From assembly GCA_000245075.1 (NCBI GenBank), contig JH599999.1, forward strand, positions 1 through 50,923: 50,923 nt of DNA, in the 5' to 3' direction. The first letter of the stretch is position 1; each line of letters opens with the position of its first letter. A model generated the notes under the pieces. That model saw only the letters and a program-made list of their open reading frames with translations. It had not been told where the DNA came from and searched no databases. Of the stretch, positions 32,467-41,796 are shown piece by piece. Source of the stretch: Acetobacteraceae bacterium AT-5844. Its GTDB lineage: Bacteria > Pseudomonadota > Alphaproteobacteria > Acetobacterales > Acetobacteraceae. The translations under genes were made by a program, and so were the position numbers.

Positions 32467-35400
32467 CTATAATACGCTCTGCTCCTGCCGCCGTTCCTCT
32501 TTCACGCGCTTCCGGCGGAATGGGAGGCCGCTGATGCCTCCCTTCAGCTTCTCCCGCATGCTCTGGAACAGAAGGTACAGAAGCGGGATGACGAAAATGC
32601 CGAGCGTGGACGCCGCGATCATGCCGCCGAACACCGGCGTGCCGACGTCGCGGCGGGCAAGCTGGGCGGCGCCCGAGGCCACGACCAGCGGCAGAAGGCC
32701 GAGGATGAAGGCGAGGGAAGTCATCATCACCGGGCGGAAGCGCAGGCGCGCGCCTTCCGCGGCGGCATGGTGGATGGACGCTCCTTTCTCGCGCTGTTCC
32801 TTCGCGAATTCCACGATGAGAATGCCGTTCTTCGCCGCGAGGCCAATCAGCACCACCATGCCGATCTGGGCGTAAAGATCGAGCACGAGGCCTGCCAGGA
32901 CCATGGCGACAAAGGCGCCTAGAACGCCCATCGAGACCGAGAGCAGGACCGACACGGGAATGGACCAGCTCTCGTACAGCGCGACGAGGAAGAGATAGGC
33001 GAACAGCACCGCCAGTCCGAGGATGATGCCCGTCTGGCCCTCGGCGCGCTTTTCCTGGAAGGCCGTGTCGGACCACTCGAAGCCGAAGCCGCGGGGCAAG
33101 GTGCGGCGCGATACCTGCTCCATGGCGGCCAATGCCTGCCCTGAGGAAACCCCCGGGGCGGGCGAGCCCTGGACCGTGACCGCGCGGTAGTTGTTATAGC
33201 GGGTCAGGGATTGCGGCCCCTCCACGAGCCGGATTTCCACGAGGCTGTGCAAGGGAATCATCGCACCATCCGGGCCGCGCACATTGATGCGGCGAATGTC
33301 GTCTACCGCCGACCGGTCCTCCGCTTCCGCCTGGACCTTCACCTGCCAGGTGCGGCCGAACAGGTTCATGTCGTTGACATAGCTGCTGCCCAGCGCCGCC
33401 TGCAGGGCAGTGAAGATGTCGTTGATCGGAACGCCGAGGACCTGCGCCTTCTCACGGTCGATATCGAGGTAGATGGAGGGGTTGGTCGCCGAATAGGTGC
33501 TGAAGACGCGCGCCAACTGCGGGTCCCTGTTCGCCTCGACCAGAAGGCCACGCAGGACCTGCGCCAGCACGGCGGGGTCGCCGCCCCGGCGGTCCTCCAG
33601 CACATAGGTGAAGCCGCCACCCGTTCCGAGGCCGATAATGGGCGGCGGCGCCAGCGCGACGACTGTGCCGCGCCCGATGGTGGCGAAGCGGGCGGAAAGG
33701 CGGCTCATTATCGCAGAGGCCTGAGTCTCGGGAGTCACCCGTTCCTCGAAGGGCTTCAGCGAGACAATGATGAATCCGGCATTGGGCTGGGCGATGCCCT
33801 CGATGAAGTTGAGGCCGACGACGCTGCTGAAATCGGCTATCACCTCCTCTTCCTTCAGAAAGGCCTCGACCTCTCGCATGACCTCCGCGGTGCGGCTGAC
33901 GGAGGCGCCATCCGGCAACTGCGCGACGACGAAGAACGATCCCTGATCCTCTTCCGGCAGGAAGCCGGTCGGGGTGATGCGCCCCAGCCCGACCACGCCG
34001 GCCGCAGCCAGCACGACCAGCAGAAGGCCCACCAGCGCAACGCGCAGAAGGCGCGCCACGGCGGCGCCATAGCCATCCCTCACGCGGTCGATGGTTCGCA
34101 TGACCACGCCGATAGGGCCCCGCCGCGGCCCGTGATGCGGCTTCAGCAGAAGCGCGCATAGTGCCGGTGAGAGCGTGAGTGCGTTGATGGCGGAGAGCAC
34201 CATGGCCACGCCGACCGTGACCGCGAATTGCCGGAATAACTCGCCCGAGATGCCTGGCAGCAGCCCGACCGGCACGAAGACGGAGAGCAGGACCAGCGTA
34301 ATGGCCACGATCGGGGCGGTGATCTGCCCCATGGCGACCTTTGTTGCCTCGGCCGGCGAGAGCTCGGGATGCTCCGCCATCACGTGCTCGACATTCTCCA
34401 CCACCACGATGGCGTCATCGACAACGATGCCGATGGCCAGAACGACGGCGAGCAGCGAGATGGTATTGGCCGAATAGCCGATGGCGTAGAGCACGATGAA
34501 GGCGCCGACCAGGCTGACGGGAACGGCGATAGTCGGGATCAGCGTCGCCCTCAGGCTGCCCAGGAAAAGATAGACCACCAGCACGACGAGAATGAAGGCC
34601 TCGACCAGGGTATGGATGACTTCGTCGATGGTGGAGGTGACGAAGGTCGTCGGGTCATAGGTCACGCGCCATTCGACATCCTCGGGAAAGTCCTGAGCCA
34701 GTTCGGCGAGTGCGGCCTTTACGGCCGCCAGCGTCGTCAGGGCATTCGCACCGGGCGCCTGGTAGAGGCCGATCAGCACCGCCGGCTGGCCGTTCAGCCT
34801 TGTCTCCTGGTCCTGGCTGGCGGCACCCAGCTCCACCCTCGCCACGTCGCGGATGCGGAGCACGGAACCATCCTCATTGGTGCGGAGGATGATGTCGCCG
34901 AATGCCTCGGGAGTGGTCAGCCGCCCCTGGGTCTCGACATTCAGCTGAAACTGCTGGTCGTCGCTGATCGGGCGGGCGCCGATGCGGCCCACCGCCGCCT
35001 GAACGTTTTGGCTGTTGATCGCGGCGATCACGTCCGACATCGTCAGGCCCAGCCCCGTGAGCCTGTCGGTCCGGGCCCAGATCCGCATCGCGTAATCCTG
35101 CGCGCCCCACATCAGCACGTCGCCGATTCCGGGTGTGCGCTTGATGGTGTCGAGCAGGTTGATCGTCGCATAGTTGGAGAGAAACAGCGTGTCATGCGCG
35201 CCGCGCGGCGAGGTGAGCGCGAGGACACCCAGCAGCGCCGAGGATTTCTTGCGGACCGTGACGCCTTGCCGGCGCACATCCTCCGGCAGGCGGGAGAGCG
35301 CGACCTGCACGCGGTTGTTCACATTGACCGCGTTGATGTCGGGGTCGGTGCCCAGCTCGAAGGAAAGGGTCAGCGTGTAGCTGCCATCATTGCCGCTGAC

Positions 35401-35643
35401 GCTTTTCATGTAGAGCATCTGGTCCACGCCGACGATCTGCGCTTCCAGCGGCTGCGCCACGGTGGATTCCACCACCTGCGCCGAGGCTCCGGGATAGGAA
35501 GTCGAAACCTGCACCTGTGGCGGGACGATGTCCGGATATTGCGCCACCGGGATGCGCAGCAAGGCGATAACGCCGGCAATGACCGTGACAATGGCGATGA
35601 CGATGGCGAGCCGCGGCCGGTCCACGAAGAGGGCGGAGAACAT
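32467..35643 (-). CDS. RND efflux transporter, inner-membrane HAE1 type (AcrB/MexB-like)
   Basis: A 1058-residue RND pump, full length. It starts [18 protein letters not shown], with the first helix, and carries [11 protein letters not shown]. The proton relay residues are visible as the Asp pair in [13 protein letters not shown] (TM4) and the Lys in [16 protein letters not shown] (TM10). The two large periplasmic porter loops and 12 transmembrane helices are in the expected places. It exports hydrophobic or amphiphilic compounds from periplasm to outside, powered by protons. It is the second gene of a two-gene operon: it begins only three bases after the adaptor stop. No outer-membrane TolC-type channel and no adjacent regulator are encoded here. 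Confidence 0.95.
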   Translation of the reverse strand: MFSALFVDRPRLAIVIAIVTVIAGVIALLRIPVAQYPDIVPPQVQVSTSYPGASAQVVESTVAQPLEAQIVGVDQMLYMKSVSGNDGSYTLTLSFELGTDPDINAVNVNNRVQVALSRLPEDVRRQGVTVRKKSSALLGVLALTSPRGAHDTLFLSNYATINLLDTIKRTPGIGDVLMWGAQDYAMRIWARTDRLTGLGLTMSDVIAAINSQNVQAAVGRIGARPISDDQQFQLNVETQGRLTTPEAFGDIILRTNEDGSVLRIRDVARVELGAASQDQETRLNGQPAVLIGLYQAPGANALTTLAAVKAALAELAQDFPEDVEWRVTYDPTTFVTSTIDEVIHTLVEAFILVVLVVYLFLGSLRATLIPTIAVPVSLVGAFIVLYAIGYSANTISLLAVVLAIGIVVDDAIVVVENVEHVMAEHPELSPAEATKVAMGQITAPIVAITLVLLSVFVPVGLLPGISGELFRQFAVTVGVAMVLSAINALTLSPALCALLLKPHHGPRRGPIGVVMRTIDRVRDGYGAAVARLLRVALVGLLLVVLAAAGVVGLGRITPTGFLPEEDQGSFFVVAQLPDGASVSRTAEVMREVEAFLKEEEVIADFSSVVGLNFIEGIAQPNAGFIIVSLKPFEERVTPETQASAIMSRLSARFATIGRGTVVALAPPPIIGLGTGGGFTYVLEDRRGGDPAVLAQVLRGLLVEANRDPQLARVFSTYSATNPSIYLDIDREKAQVLGVPINDIFTALQAALGSSYVNDMNLFGRTWQVKVQAEAEDRSAVDDIRRINVRGPDGAMIPLHSLVEIRLVEGPQSLTRYNNYRAVTVQGSPAPGVSSGQALAAMEQVSRRTLPRGFGFEWSDTAFQEKRAEGQTGIILGLAVLFAYLFLVALYESWSIPVSVLLSVSMGVLGAFVAMVLAGLVLDLYAQIGMVVLIGLAAKNGILIVEFAKEQREKGASIHHAAAEGARLRFRPVMMTSLAFILGLLPLVVASGAAQLARRDVGTPVFGGMIAASTLGIFVIPLLYLLFQSMREKLKGGISGLPFRRKRVKEERRQEQSVL

Positions 35644-35646
35644 GGC

Positions 35647-36753
35647 TCAGCCACCCTGGCCGAGACGCTGGGCCGGGGCAGCATGGACCGTCTGCCCGGG
35701 GCGGATGCGCTGGATGCCATCCACGATCACGGCCTCACCGCCTTCGAGGCCCTGCTCGATCACGGCGCCGATGCTTTGCGCGGTGCCGAGGCGCACGCGG
35801 CGGACCACCGCCTTGTCCTGCTCCACCACAAAGACGTAAGTACCCTCCTGGTCCGCGATCAGCGCGGCCTGGGGAATGATGACCCGCTCCTGCGGCTGCT
35901 CCGCCTCAACGGCAACCGTGACATACTGCCCATCCACGAGCACACCATCCGGGTTGGGGATGACACCGCGCACGGAAATGGTGTCCGTTGCGCGGTCGAC
36001 GGTGACGTCCACGAAGTCGATGCGCCCCGTCTGGCCGTAATCCGTGCCATCTGAGAAGCGGATGCGCAGCTGGGTGGTGTTCATGACGGAAGCGGTCGTG
36101 CCGTGCCGTTGGAGGGCCAGCATCTGCCGCTGGCTGACCGGAAACGTCACATAGACGGGGTCCTGGCTGACGATCAGCGCGAGAACTCCGCTGTCAGGGC
36201 CAACCACGTTTCCCTTGGTGAGGGCCGTGCGCCCGATGCGCCCCGCGATGGGGGCGGAGATCACGGTGTAGCCGAGATCGATCCTCGCGCTTTCGAGTGT
36301 GGCCTGCGCCGCGGCGACGTTCGCCTGCGCCATTCCTTCTTCCGCCACGCGCTGGTCGCGCGTGGCAACGGGAATGGCATTCGTCCGCACCAGCTCATCG
36401 GCGCGTTGCCGCTGCAATGTGGCGTTGCGGAACTCCGCCGCGGCCTTTTGCACGGAGGCCTCGGCCCCATGGACCGTTGCGGTGAACGGAGCTTGCTCGA
36501 TGAGGAACAGCTCGGCGCCTTCCTGCACCGTCTGCCCTTCCGTGAAGGCGACGCGTTCCAGAAATCCCGTTACGCGCGCACGAAGTTCGACGCGCTGCAT
36601 GGCCTGCACGCGGCCTACAAAATTTGCCCCTTGGGTTATGGGCCGGCGCTCGGCACGCACGATCCCGACAGGAACGGCGGCTGGCTGCTGGGCAAGGGCG
36701 GCGTCCGCCAGGGGGAGGGCCAGCATCAGAACGGCGCCGTACTTCCACCGCAT
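35647..36753 (-). CDS. RND efflux periplasmic adaptor (membrane fusion protein, AcrA/MexA-like)
   Basis: A 368-residue membrane fusion protein. The signal peptide is MRWKYGAVLMLALPLADAALAQ. The body has the order beta-barrel/lipoyl (RVELRARVTGFLERVAFTEG, the front half of the lipoyl domain), a helical hairpin (about residues 95-160), the second lipoyl half (YTVISAPIAGRIGR) and the beta-barrel and membrane-proximal strands (FVDVTVDRATDTISVRGVIP). There is no lipobox Cys, so it is not lipid-anchored. It bridges the RND pump and an outer-membrane channel in the periplasm. The ATG at 36753 follows GGAGAAGG by three bases; a longer frame upstream lacks homology. It is first in the operon. Confidence 0.93.
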   Translation of the reverse strand: MRWKYGAVLMLALPLADAALAQQPAAVPVGIVRAERRPITQGANFVGRVQAMQRVELRARVTGFLERVAFTEGQTVQEGAELFLIEQAPFTATVHGAEASVQKAAAEFRNATLQRQRADELVRTNAIPVATRDQRVAEEGMAQANVAAAQATLESARIDLGYTVISAPIAGRIGRTALTKGNVVGPDSGVLALIVSQDPVYVTFPVSQRQMLALQRHGTTASVMNTTQLRIRFSDGTDYGQTGRIDFVDVTVDRATDTISVRGVIPNPDGVLVDGQYVTVAVEAEQPQERVIIPQAALIADQEGTYVFVVEQDKAVVRRVRLGTAQSIGAVIEQGLEGGEAVIVDGIQRIRPGQTVHAAPAQRLGQGG

Positions 36754-37025
36754 CGGCCTTCTCCCAGGCACTGAACAGCATCGGGAGTAGACACGGGCGG
36801 TCTCTACCTGGGTATCAGGTCTTACCCTGGGAGGGGGGCGGGAAACGCCCGATGGCGGGGCCTGGCAACCGCTCCGTTCCCGCTGGCTGCTCTGTTCGGG
36901 CCGGGGCTGCCCCGTAGCGCCTGCAAGGCAGCCCCGCAGGGCATTCTGGTGAAGCGGCGCCGGGATATGATAGGAGGCCCGCATCCCCTTGGCGGATCGA
37001 CCCCGCCCATACGGAAGCCCCTGCC

Positions 37026-38669
37026 ATGCTGCGCCTGACCGAACTGAAGCTGCCGCTCGACCACAAGGAAGAAGCGCTGCGCCAAGCCGTGCTCTCCCGC
37101 CTCGGCCTGGCGGAGGCGGATCTGCTGAACATCCACGTCTTCCGCCGCGGTTACGACGCCCGGAAGCGCAACGCCATCCAGCTGATCTACACGCTGGACC
37201 TCACCTTGCGGGACGAGGCGCCGGTGCTGCGCCGCTTCGCCGCCGACCCGCATGTCGGCCCGGCGCCGGATATGGATTATCGCCTCGTCGGCACGGCGCC
37301 CCAGGGCTTCCAGAAGCGGCCGGTTGTCATCGGCGTCGGGCCCTGCGGGCTGATGGCGGCGCTGGTGCTGGCCCAGATGGGCCTGCGCCCGATCATCCTG
37401 GAACGCGGGAAGGCGGTGCGGGAGCGGACCAAGGATACCTGGGGCCTGTGGCGCCGCAGCGCGCTGAACCCGGAGTCCAACGTTCAGTTCGGCGAGGGCG
37501 GTGCCGGCACCTTCTCGGACGGCAAGCTCTACAGCCAGATCAAGGACCCGCAGCACCACTCCCGCAAGCTGCTGGAGGAATTCGTGAAGGCCGGGGCGCC
37601 CGAGGAAATCCTCTACCTCTCCAAGCCCCATATCGGCACCTTCCGCCTGGTGACGATGGTGGAGAGCATGCGCCGCACCATCGAGGAGCTGGGCGGCGAG
37701 TACCGCTTCAACACCAAGGTGACCGATCTCGACATCGATACCGCCGCCGATGGCACGCGCCAGCTGCGCGGCGTGATGCTGGAGGGCGGTGGCTATCTGG
37801 AGGCCGACCACGTCATCCTGGCCATCGGCCACAGCGCGCGGGACACCTTCTCCATGCTGCTGGAGCGGGGTGTCTTCATCGAGCCGAAGCCCTTCTCCAT
37901 CGGCTTCCGCATCGAGCATCCCCAGGGGATGATCGATCGCTGCCGCTTCGGCGATGCCGCCGGCAATCCCCTCCTGGGTGCCGCCGACTACAAGCTGGCC
38001 CACCATTGCAAGGGCAGGGGGCTGGAAGGCCGCACCGTCTACAGCTTCTGTATGTGCCCGGGCGGCACCGTGGTGGCCGCGACCAGCGAGCCCGGGCGCG
38101 TCGTGACCAATGGCATGAGCCAGTATTCCCGTGCCGAGCGCAATGCCAACGCCGCCATCGTGGTCAGCGTCACGCCGGCGGATTATCCGGGCGGCCCGCT
38201 GGCCGGCATCGCCTTCCAGCGGGAGTTCGAGGAGCGTGCCTACAAGGCTGGCGGCGGCGCATACTTCGCCCCGGCCCAGACCGTGGGGGATTTCCTGGCG
38301 GAGCGTCCCTCCGCCTCGCTGGGCGACGTGATTCCCTCCTACAAACCCGGCGTCACCCCGACCGACCTGGCCCCGACGGTGCCGGACTATGTCAGCGCCG
38401 CCATCCGCGAGGCCCTGCCGGCCTTCGACCGCCAGATCCGCGGCTATGCCCGGCCGGACGCGGTGATGACGGGGGTGGAGACCCGTACCTCCTCCCCGCT
38501 GCGCATCCGGCGGGGGGAGGGCGGCCACAGCGTGAACACACGCGGGCTGTTCCCCGCCGGCGAGGGCGCGGGCTATGCGGGCGGCATCCTGTCCGCCGGG
38601 GTCGATGGCATCAAGACGGCCGAGGCGGTGGCGCGCAGCCTGCTGGGAGACCTGGCGCGGGCAGCGTGA
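37026..38669 (+). CDS. Uncharacterised FAD-dependent dehydrogenase (COG2509 type)
   Basis: A 547-residue flavoprotein. An N-terminal domain of about 95 residues precedes the FAD-binding dinucleotide fold VVIGVGPCGLMAALVLAQMG. ERGKAVRERTKDT and FGEGGAGTFSDGKLYSQIKD come next, then FCMCPGGTVVAATSE and the C-terminal GEGAGYAGGILSAGVDGIKTA second FAD contact. This set defines the conserved bacterial COG2509 family, whose reaction is unknown. The N-terminal part resembles a small alpha/beta domain unique to the family. It is preceded by the divergent RND operon and stands alone. The ATG at 37026 has GGAAG nine bases upstream. The assignment to the family is confident, the function not. Confidence 0.87.
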   Translation: MLRLTELKLPLDHKEEALRQAVLSRLGLAEADLLNIHVFRRGYDARKRNAIQLIYTLDLTLRDEAPVLRRFAADPHVGPAPDMDYRLVGTAPQGFQKRPVVIGVGPCGLMAALVLAQMGLRPIILERGKAVRERTKDTWGLWRRSALNPESNVQFGEGGAGTFSDGKLYSQIKDPQHHSRKLLEEFVKAGAPEEILYLSKPHIGTFRLVTMVESMRRTIEELGGEYRFNTKVTDLDIDTAADGTRQLRGVMLEGGGYLEADHVILAIGHSARDTFSMLLERGVFIEPKPFSIGFRIEHPQGMIDRCRFGDAAGNPLLGAADYKLAHHCKGRGLEGRTVYSFCMCPGGTVVAATSEPGRVVTNGMSQYSRAERNANAAIVVSVTPADYPGGPLAGIAFQREFEERAYKAGGGAYFAPAQTVGDFLAERPSASLGDVIPSYKPGVTPTDLAPTVPDYVSAAIREALPAFDRQIRGYARPDAVMTGVETRTSSPLRIRRGEGGHSVNTRGLFPAGEGAGYAGGILSAGVDGIKTAEAVARSLLGDLARAA

Positions 38670-38783
38670 GCGGGGCCGTTGGAAGCTGTCTCCTAACCGT
38701 CACTCGCTCTCGCCTTTTCGACACGAACGTCGCAATCTAAACAAAATGTGAGGGCACTGTCCTTACGGTGCAGGAGCGGGGCC

Positions 38784-40418
38784 ATGGGGGCCCCGCCGAG
38801 GGGGTCGCACGGCGTGAGCCATAGTTTTCCCGGTCTTCCTGGTGGCGTAGCGCCGCGCCAGGGCAGTGGCCTGCGCGCCAGCACGCGCACGACACTTATC
38901 TGCGGTGCCATCATCGTGGCGGCGCTGGCCGTGGTGCTGTTCACCCAGCTCCGCACCCCGATGAAGGATGACGTCGCCTGGCTGCTCTGGGTGGCGAAGC
39001 AATGGCTGAAGGGCCAGCGCCTTTATATCGACGTCGTGGAGGTGAACCCGCCGCTCATCATCTGGATCAGCGCCATCCCCGTGCTGATCGGCGACCTCAT
39101 CGGCGTCACGGCCAAGACGGTCGCGGTGTTCCTCTTCGCGGCGGCGGCGCTGTGGTCCTCCTGGATCTCGGCCAAGCTTCTGCACGGGGTGGCGCCACCC
39201 TTCCAGCGCGCGCCGGTTACCTTCGCCGTCATAGCCTGCGTCATCCTGCTCATGCCGGGCGTCGAGTTCGGCCAGCGCGAGCATCTGATGATCATTGCCG
39301 TGCTGCCGCATCTCTGCGTGCTCATCAGGGCACTGGAAGGGCATGGCAATGGCCTCGGCATGGTTGTGGGCAGCAGCCTCGCCGCCGGCCTCGGCGTCTC
39401 GCTGAAACCGCGCTACCTGCTCTGCCTCGCGACAGTGGAACTGGTGGCGTGGCTGCGGCGCGGTTTCCGCCTGCGGCTCTCACCCTTTATCGCCTTCGGC
39501 GCCGCCGGGCTCTACGCGGTCGCCATTCTGGCCCTCTTCCCCAGCTTTATCGACCGCGCGGTGCCGCTGGCTGTCACCCTCTATGGCGGCACGGATACCA
39601 GCCTGCCGGCGCTGGTGCTGGAATCCTGGCGTCTGCTGGCCGCCGTGGCCGTGGCGGGCCTGCTGACCTTTGCCCTGCCGAAGGAGTCGCCCGGCCGCAC
39701 CATCATGGCGGTGCTGACGGGCTTCGCCGTCGCCGCCACGCTGGCGATGTTCCTGGATGGCAAGAACTGGTTCTACCACCGCATTCCGGCCACCACGGCT
39801 GCGGTGCTGGCGCTGCTGTACTGGTGTGCCGAGGCCGCCATCATCCGGCGGCGCGCCGGCGCCCGGCCGGACCTGCGCTACGTCGTCATGATGGTGGTGG
39901 CGCTGGTGCCGCTCGCCATGCAGGCGGACAAGCTGGGTGAGCGGCTGCATGAGCGCTTGGTCCTCGCCGTGGAGCCCGACAACTCCACCGAGGTGAAGCT
40001 GGAGCGGCTGATCCGGCGGGAGCGGGTGCGCACCTATGTCGCCTTCTCCGAATGGATCGGCCTCGGCTTCCCGGTGGTGGATGATACCGGCGTCACCTGG
40101 GCCAGCCGCTTCGATTCCATGTGGGCCCTGCGCGGCGAGCTGTGGCGCGCCCGCATGGATGGCAAGCCCCCGGCCGAGTGGCCGATGCGCCTCTGGGTGG
40201 CGCAGGACTTCATCCGTGGCTGCCCGGACCTGGTGGTGGTGGACCGCCGCCGTGGCGCCGAGGACATCAACTACCCCAGCGTGCTGGCCCAGGCTGATGC
40301 GGATTTCGCCGAGGTCTGGTCCCGCTACCGCCAGATCGCGCTGCTGGACGGCCTGCAGGTCTTCAAGCGGGAAAGCGAGGGGTGTGCGACACCGCCGCCG
40401 GTCGAAAACAACGAGTAA
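38784..40418 (+). CDS. Polytopic membrane protein resembling GT-C glycosyltransferases
   Basis: A 544-residue protein with about nine to ten hydrophobic segments. After the first helix (TLICGAIIVAALAVVLFTQL) comes a periplasmic-facing loop MKDDVAWLLWVAKQWLKGQR, containing an Asp pair as in GT-C enzymes, followed by YIDVVEVNPPLIIW, which resembles the N-P-P-L segments of ArnT/PMT-like proteins. The C-terminal ~130 residues are soluble. GT-C members transfer sugars from polyprenyl carriers, but no donor or acceptor gene is adjacent. The start is uncertain: ATG 38784 follows GGAG, while GTG 38814 follows GAGGGGG. Identification as GT-C is tentative. Confidence 0.55.
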   Translation: MGAPPRGSHGVSHSFPGLPGGVAPRQGSGLRASTRTTLICGAIIVAALAVVLFTQLRTPMKDDVAWLLWVAKQWLKGQRLYIDVVEVNPPLIIWISAIPVLIGDLIGVTAKTVAVFLFAAAALWSSWISAKLLHGVAPPFQRAPVTFAVIACVILLMPGVEFGQREHLMIIAVLPHLCVLIRALEGHGNGLGMVVGSSLAAGLGVSLKPRYLLCLATVELVAWLRRGFRLRLSPFIAFGAAGLYAVAILALFPSFIDRAVPLAVTLYGGTDTSLPALVLESWRLLAAVAVAGLLTFALPKESPGRTIMAVLTGFAVAATLAMFLDGKNWFYHRIPATTAAVLALLYWCAEAAIIRRRAGARPDLRYVVMMVVALVPLAMQADKLGERLHERLVLAVEPDNSTEVKLERLIRRERVRTYVAFSEWIGLGFPVVDDTGVTWASRFDSMWALRGELWRARMDGKPPAEWPMRLWVAQDFIRGCPDLVVVDRRRGAEDINYPSVLAQADADFAEVWSRYRQIALLDGLQVFKRESEGCATPPPVENNE

Positions 40419-40439
40419 TCTCTAACGAGCAATCTCTCC

Positions 40440-40469
40440 GGGCCGGGGCGGCAGCGCCCCGGCCCTTTT
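40440..40469 (+). terminator. Intrinsic terminator between two convergent genes
   Basis: GGGCCGGGGCG (40440-40450) pairs perfectly with CGCCCCGGCCC (40455-40465) around a GCAG loop and is followed by TTTT. It is a strong stop for the membrane-protein gene. Confidence 0.9.
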
Positions 40470-40484
40470 CATATCCGGCGGAGA

Positions 40485-41657
40485 TCAGACGCCGGCGGTG
40501 TCCAGCCGCAGGATAGCCCGGGCCAGGGCCTGGGCGCGCGGGACGAAGCTGTCCACTTCCATATACTCATCCGGGCTGTGCGCCATGCCACCCACCGGGC
40601 CGACGGCGCAGAGGGTGGGCGCGCCCACCAGGGCGGTGAAGCCGCTATCGGCGCAGCCACCGGAGAACTCGCCGGCCGTTTCGAACTCCGCCACCTGCTT
40701 GTACAGGGCAAAGACGGCATCGGTGCCCTGGTTCTTCCGCAGCGGCACGAACTCGCCCTTGATCGTCAGCTTGGCGCTGGTGCCGGGGACGAAGTTCTTC
40801 TCCGCAATGGCGTGGATGGCGCCTACCAGTTCATCGCGGTCCGCCGGCTCCACATAGCGCAGGTCGATCTGCGCCTGGGCCCAGGGGGCCACGGTGTTCA
40901 CGCTCTGCCCGCCGCTGACGAGGCCGACATTCACCGTGACGCCGCGCTTCAGATCCGTCAGCGCATGCAGGGCCTGCACCTTGCGGGCGAGTTCCTCGAT
41001 GGCGCTGATGCCAGCCTCGAAATTGCCGCCGGAATGGGCCGCCTTGCCGGTGATGTCGATCACCGAGAACACGCCGCCCTTGCGCCCGGTGACGACGGCG
41101 CCGCTCGGCCGGCCCGGCTCGCTGTTGAAGACGACGCGGGCGGAACGCGCCTCGGCCTCGATGACCGGACGGCCCTCGGGGGAGCCGATTTCCTCATCGC
41201 CGGTGAACAGGCCGACCAGCGGCCCGGGGGCGCCACCGAATTTCTGGAAGGCGGCCAGCACGAACATGTTCATCACCAGCCCGGCCTTCATGTCGCAGAC
41301 GCCGGGGCCGTAGGCGCGGCCATTCTCAATCTTGAAGGGGCGGCGCTGCGGCTCGCCCTTGGGGAAGACAGTGTCCCGGTGGCCCATCAGCACGATATTG
41401 CGGCGCTCATTGCCGCCACCGGCATTGCCCCCGGCATCGACGATGCCGCGCAGGCAATCGCCATGCTTCTGCTGCGGCAGGGTCTCCACCTTCACGCCGT
41501 GGCGCTCCAGGAAGGTGCTGACCTGGGCGCCGACGGCATCCACCCCGGCCTTGTCGTAGCTGCCGCCATCGATGTTCACCATGGCTTCCAGCTCTGCCAG
41601 CATGGCGCCCTGCTGGCTGCCGAGCCATGCGACGATCTGGTCTTCCGGGCTGCTCAT
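40485..41657 (-). CDS. M20-family metallopeptidase (carboxypeptidase G2 / glutamate carboxypeptidase type)
   Basis: A 390-residue M20 peptidase. The metal ligands are visible: His93 and Asp95 in MGHRDTVFPKG, Asp122 bridging in GVCDMKAG, Glu155-Glu156 in TGDEEIGSP (Glu155 the base), Glu180 in NSEPGRP, and His363 in GMAHSPDEYM. A dimerisation insert lies between about residues 190 and 310 with GKAAHSGGN. The sequence is closest to carboxypeptidase-G2-like enzymes that release glutamate from folates or peptides. There is no signal peptide, so it is cytoplasmic or not exported by Sec. The ATG at 41657 follows GGAGAAGCAGCA. It is monocistronic, convergent with the membrane-protein gene and divergent from the kinase. 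Confidence 0.9.
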   Translation of the reverse strand: MSSPEDQIVAWLGSQQGAMLAELEAMVNIDGGSYDKAGVDAVGAQVSTFLERHGVKVETLPQQKHGDCLRGIVDAGGNAGGGNERRNIVLMGHRDTVFPKGEPQRRPFKIENGRAYGPGVCDMKAGLVMNMFVLAAFQKFGGAPGPLVGLFTGDEEIGSPEGRPVIEAEARSARVVFNSEPGRPSGAVVTGRKGGVFSVIDITGKAAHSGGNFEAGISAIEELARKVQALHALTDLKRGVTVNVGLVSGGQSVNTVAPWAQAQIDLRYVEPADRDELVGAIHAIAEKNFVPGTSAKLTIKGEFVPLRKNQGTDAVFALYKQVAEFETAGEFSGGCADSGFTALVGAPTLCAVGPVGGMAHSPDEYMEVDSFVPRAQALARAILRLDTAGV

Positions 41658-41796
41658 TGCTGCTTCTCCTGCAATCGATGCCGGGCAAGGTGGCCGAATG
41701 CATCGCTTGTGGAAAGGCCTGGGCGCGGCATGGACGCCGCCAGGGGGGCAGCCTATCTTGCCCGCCGAATTTTTTCCTTAAAGGAGAAGGGCCAGG

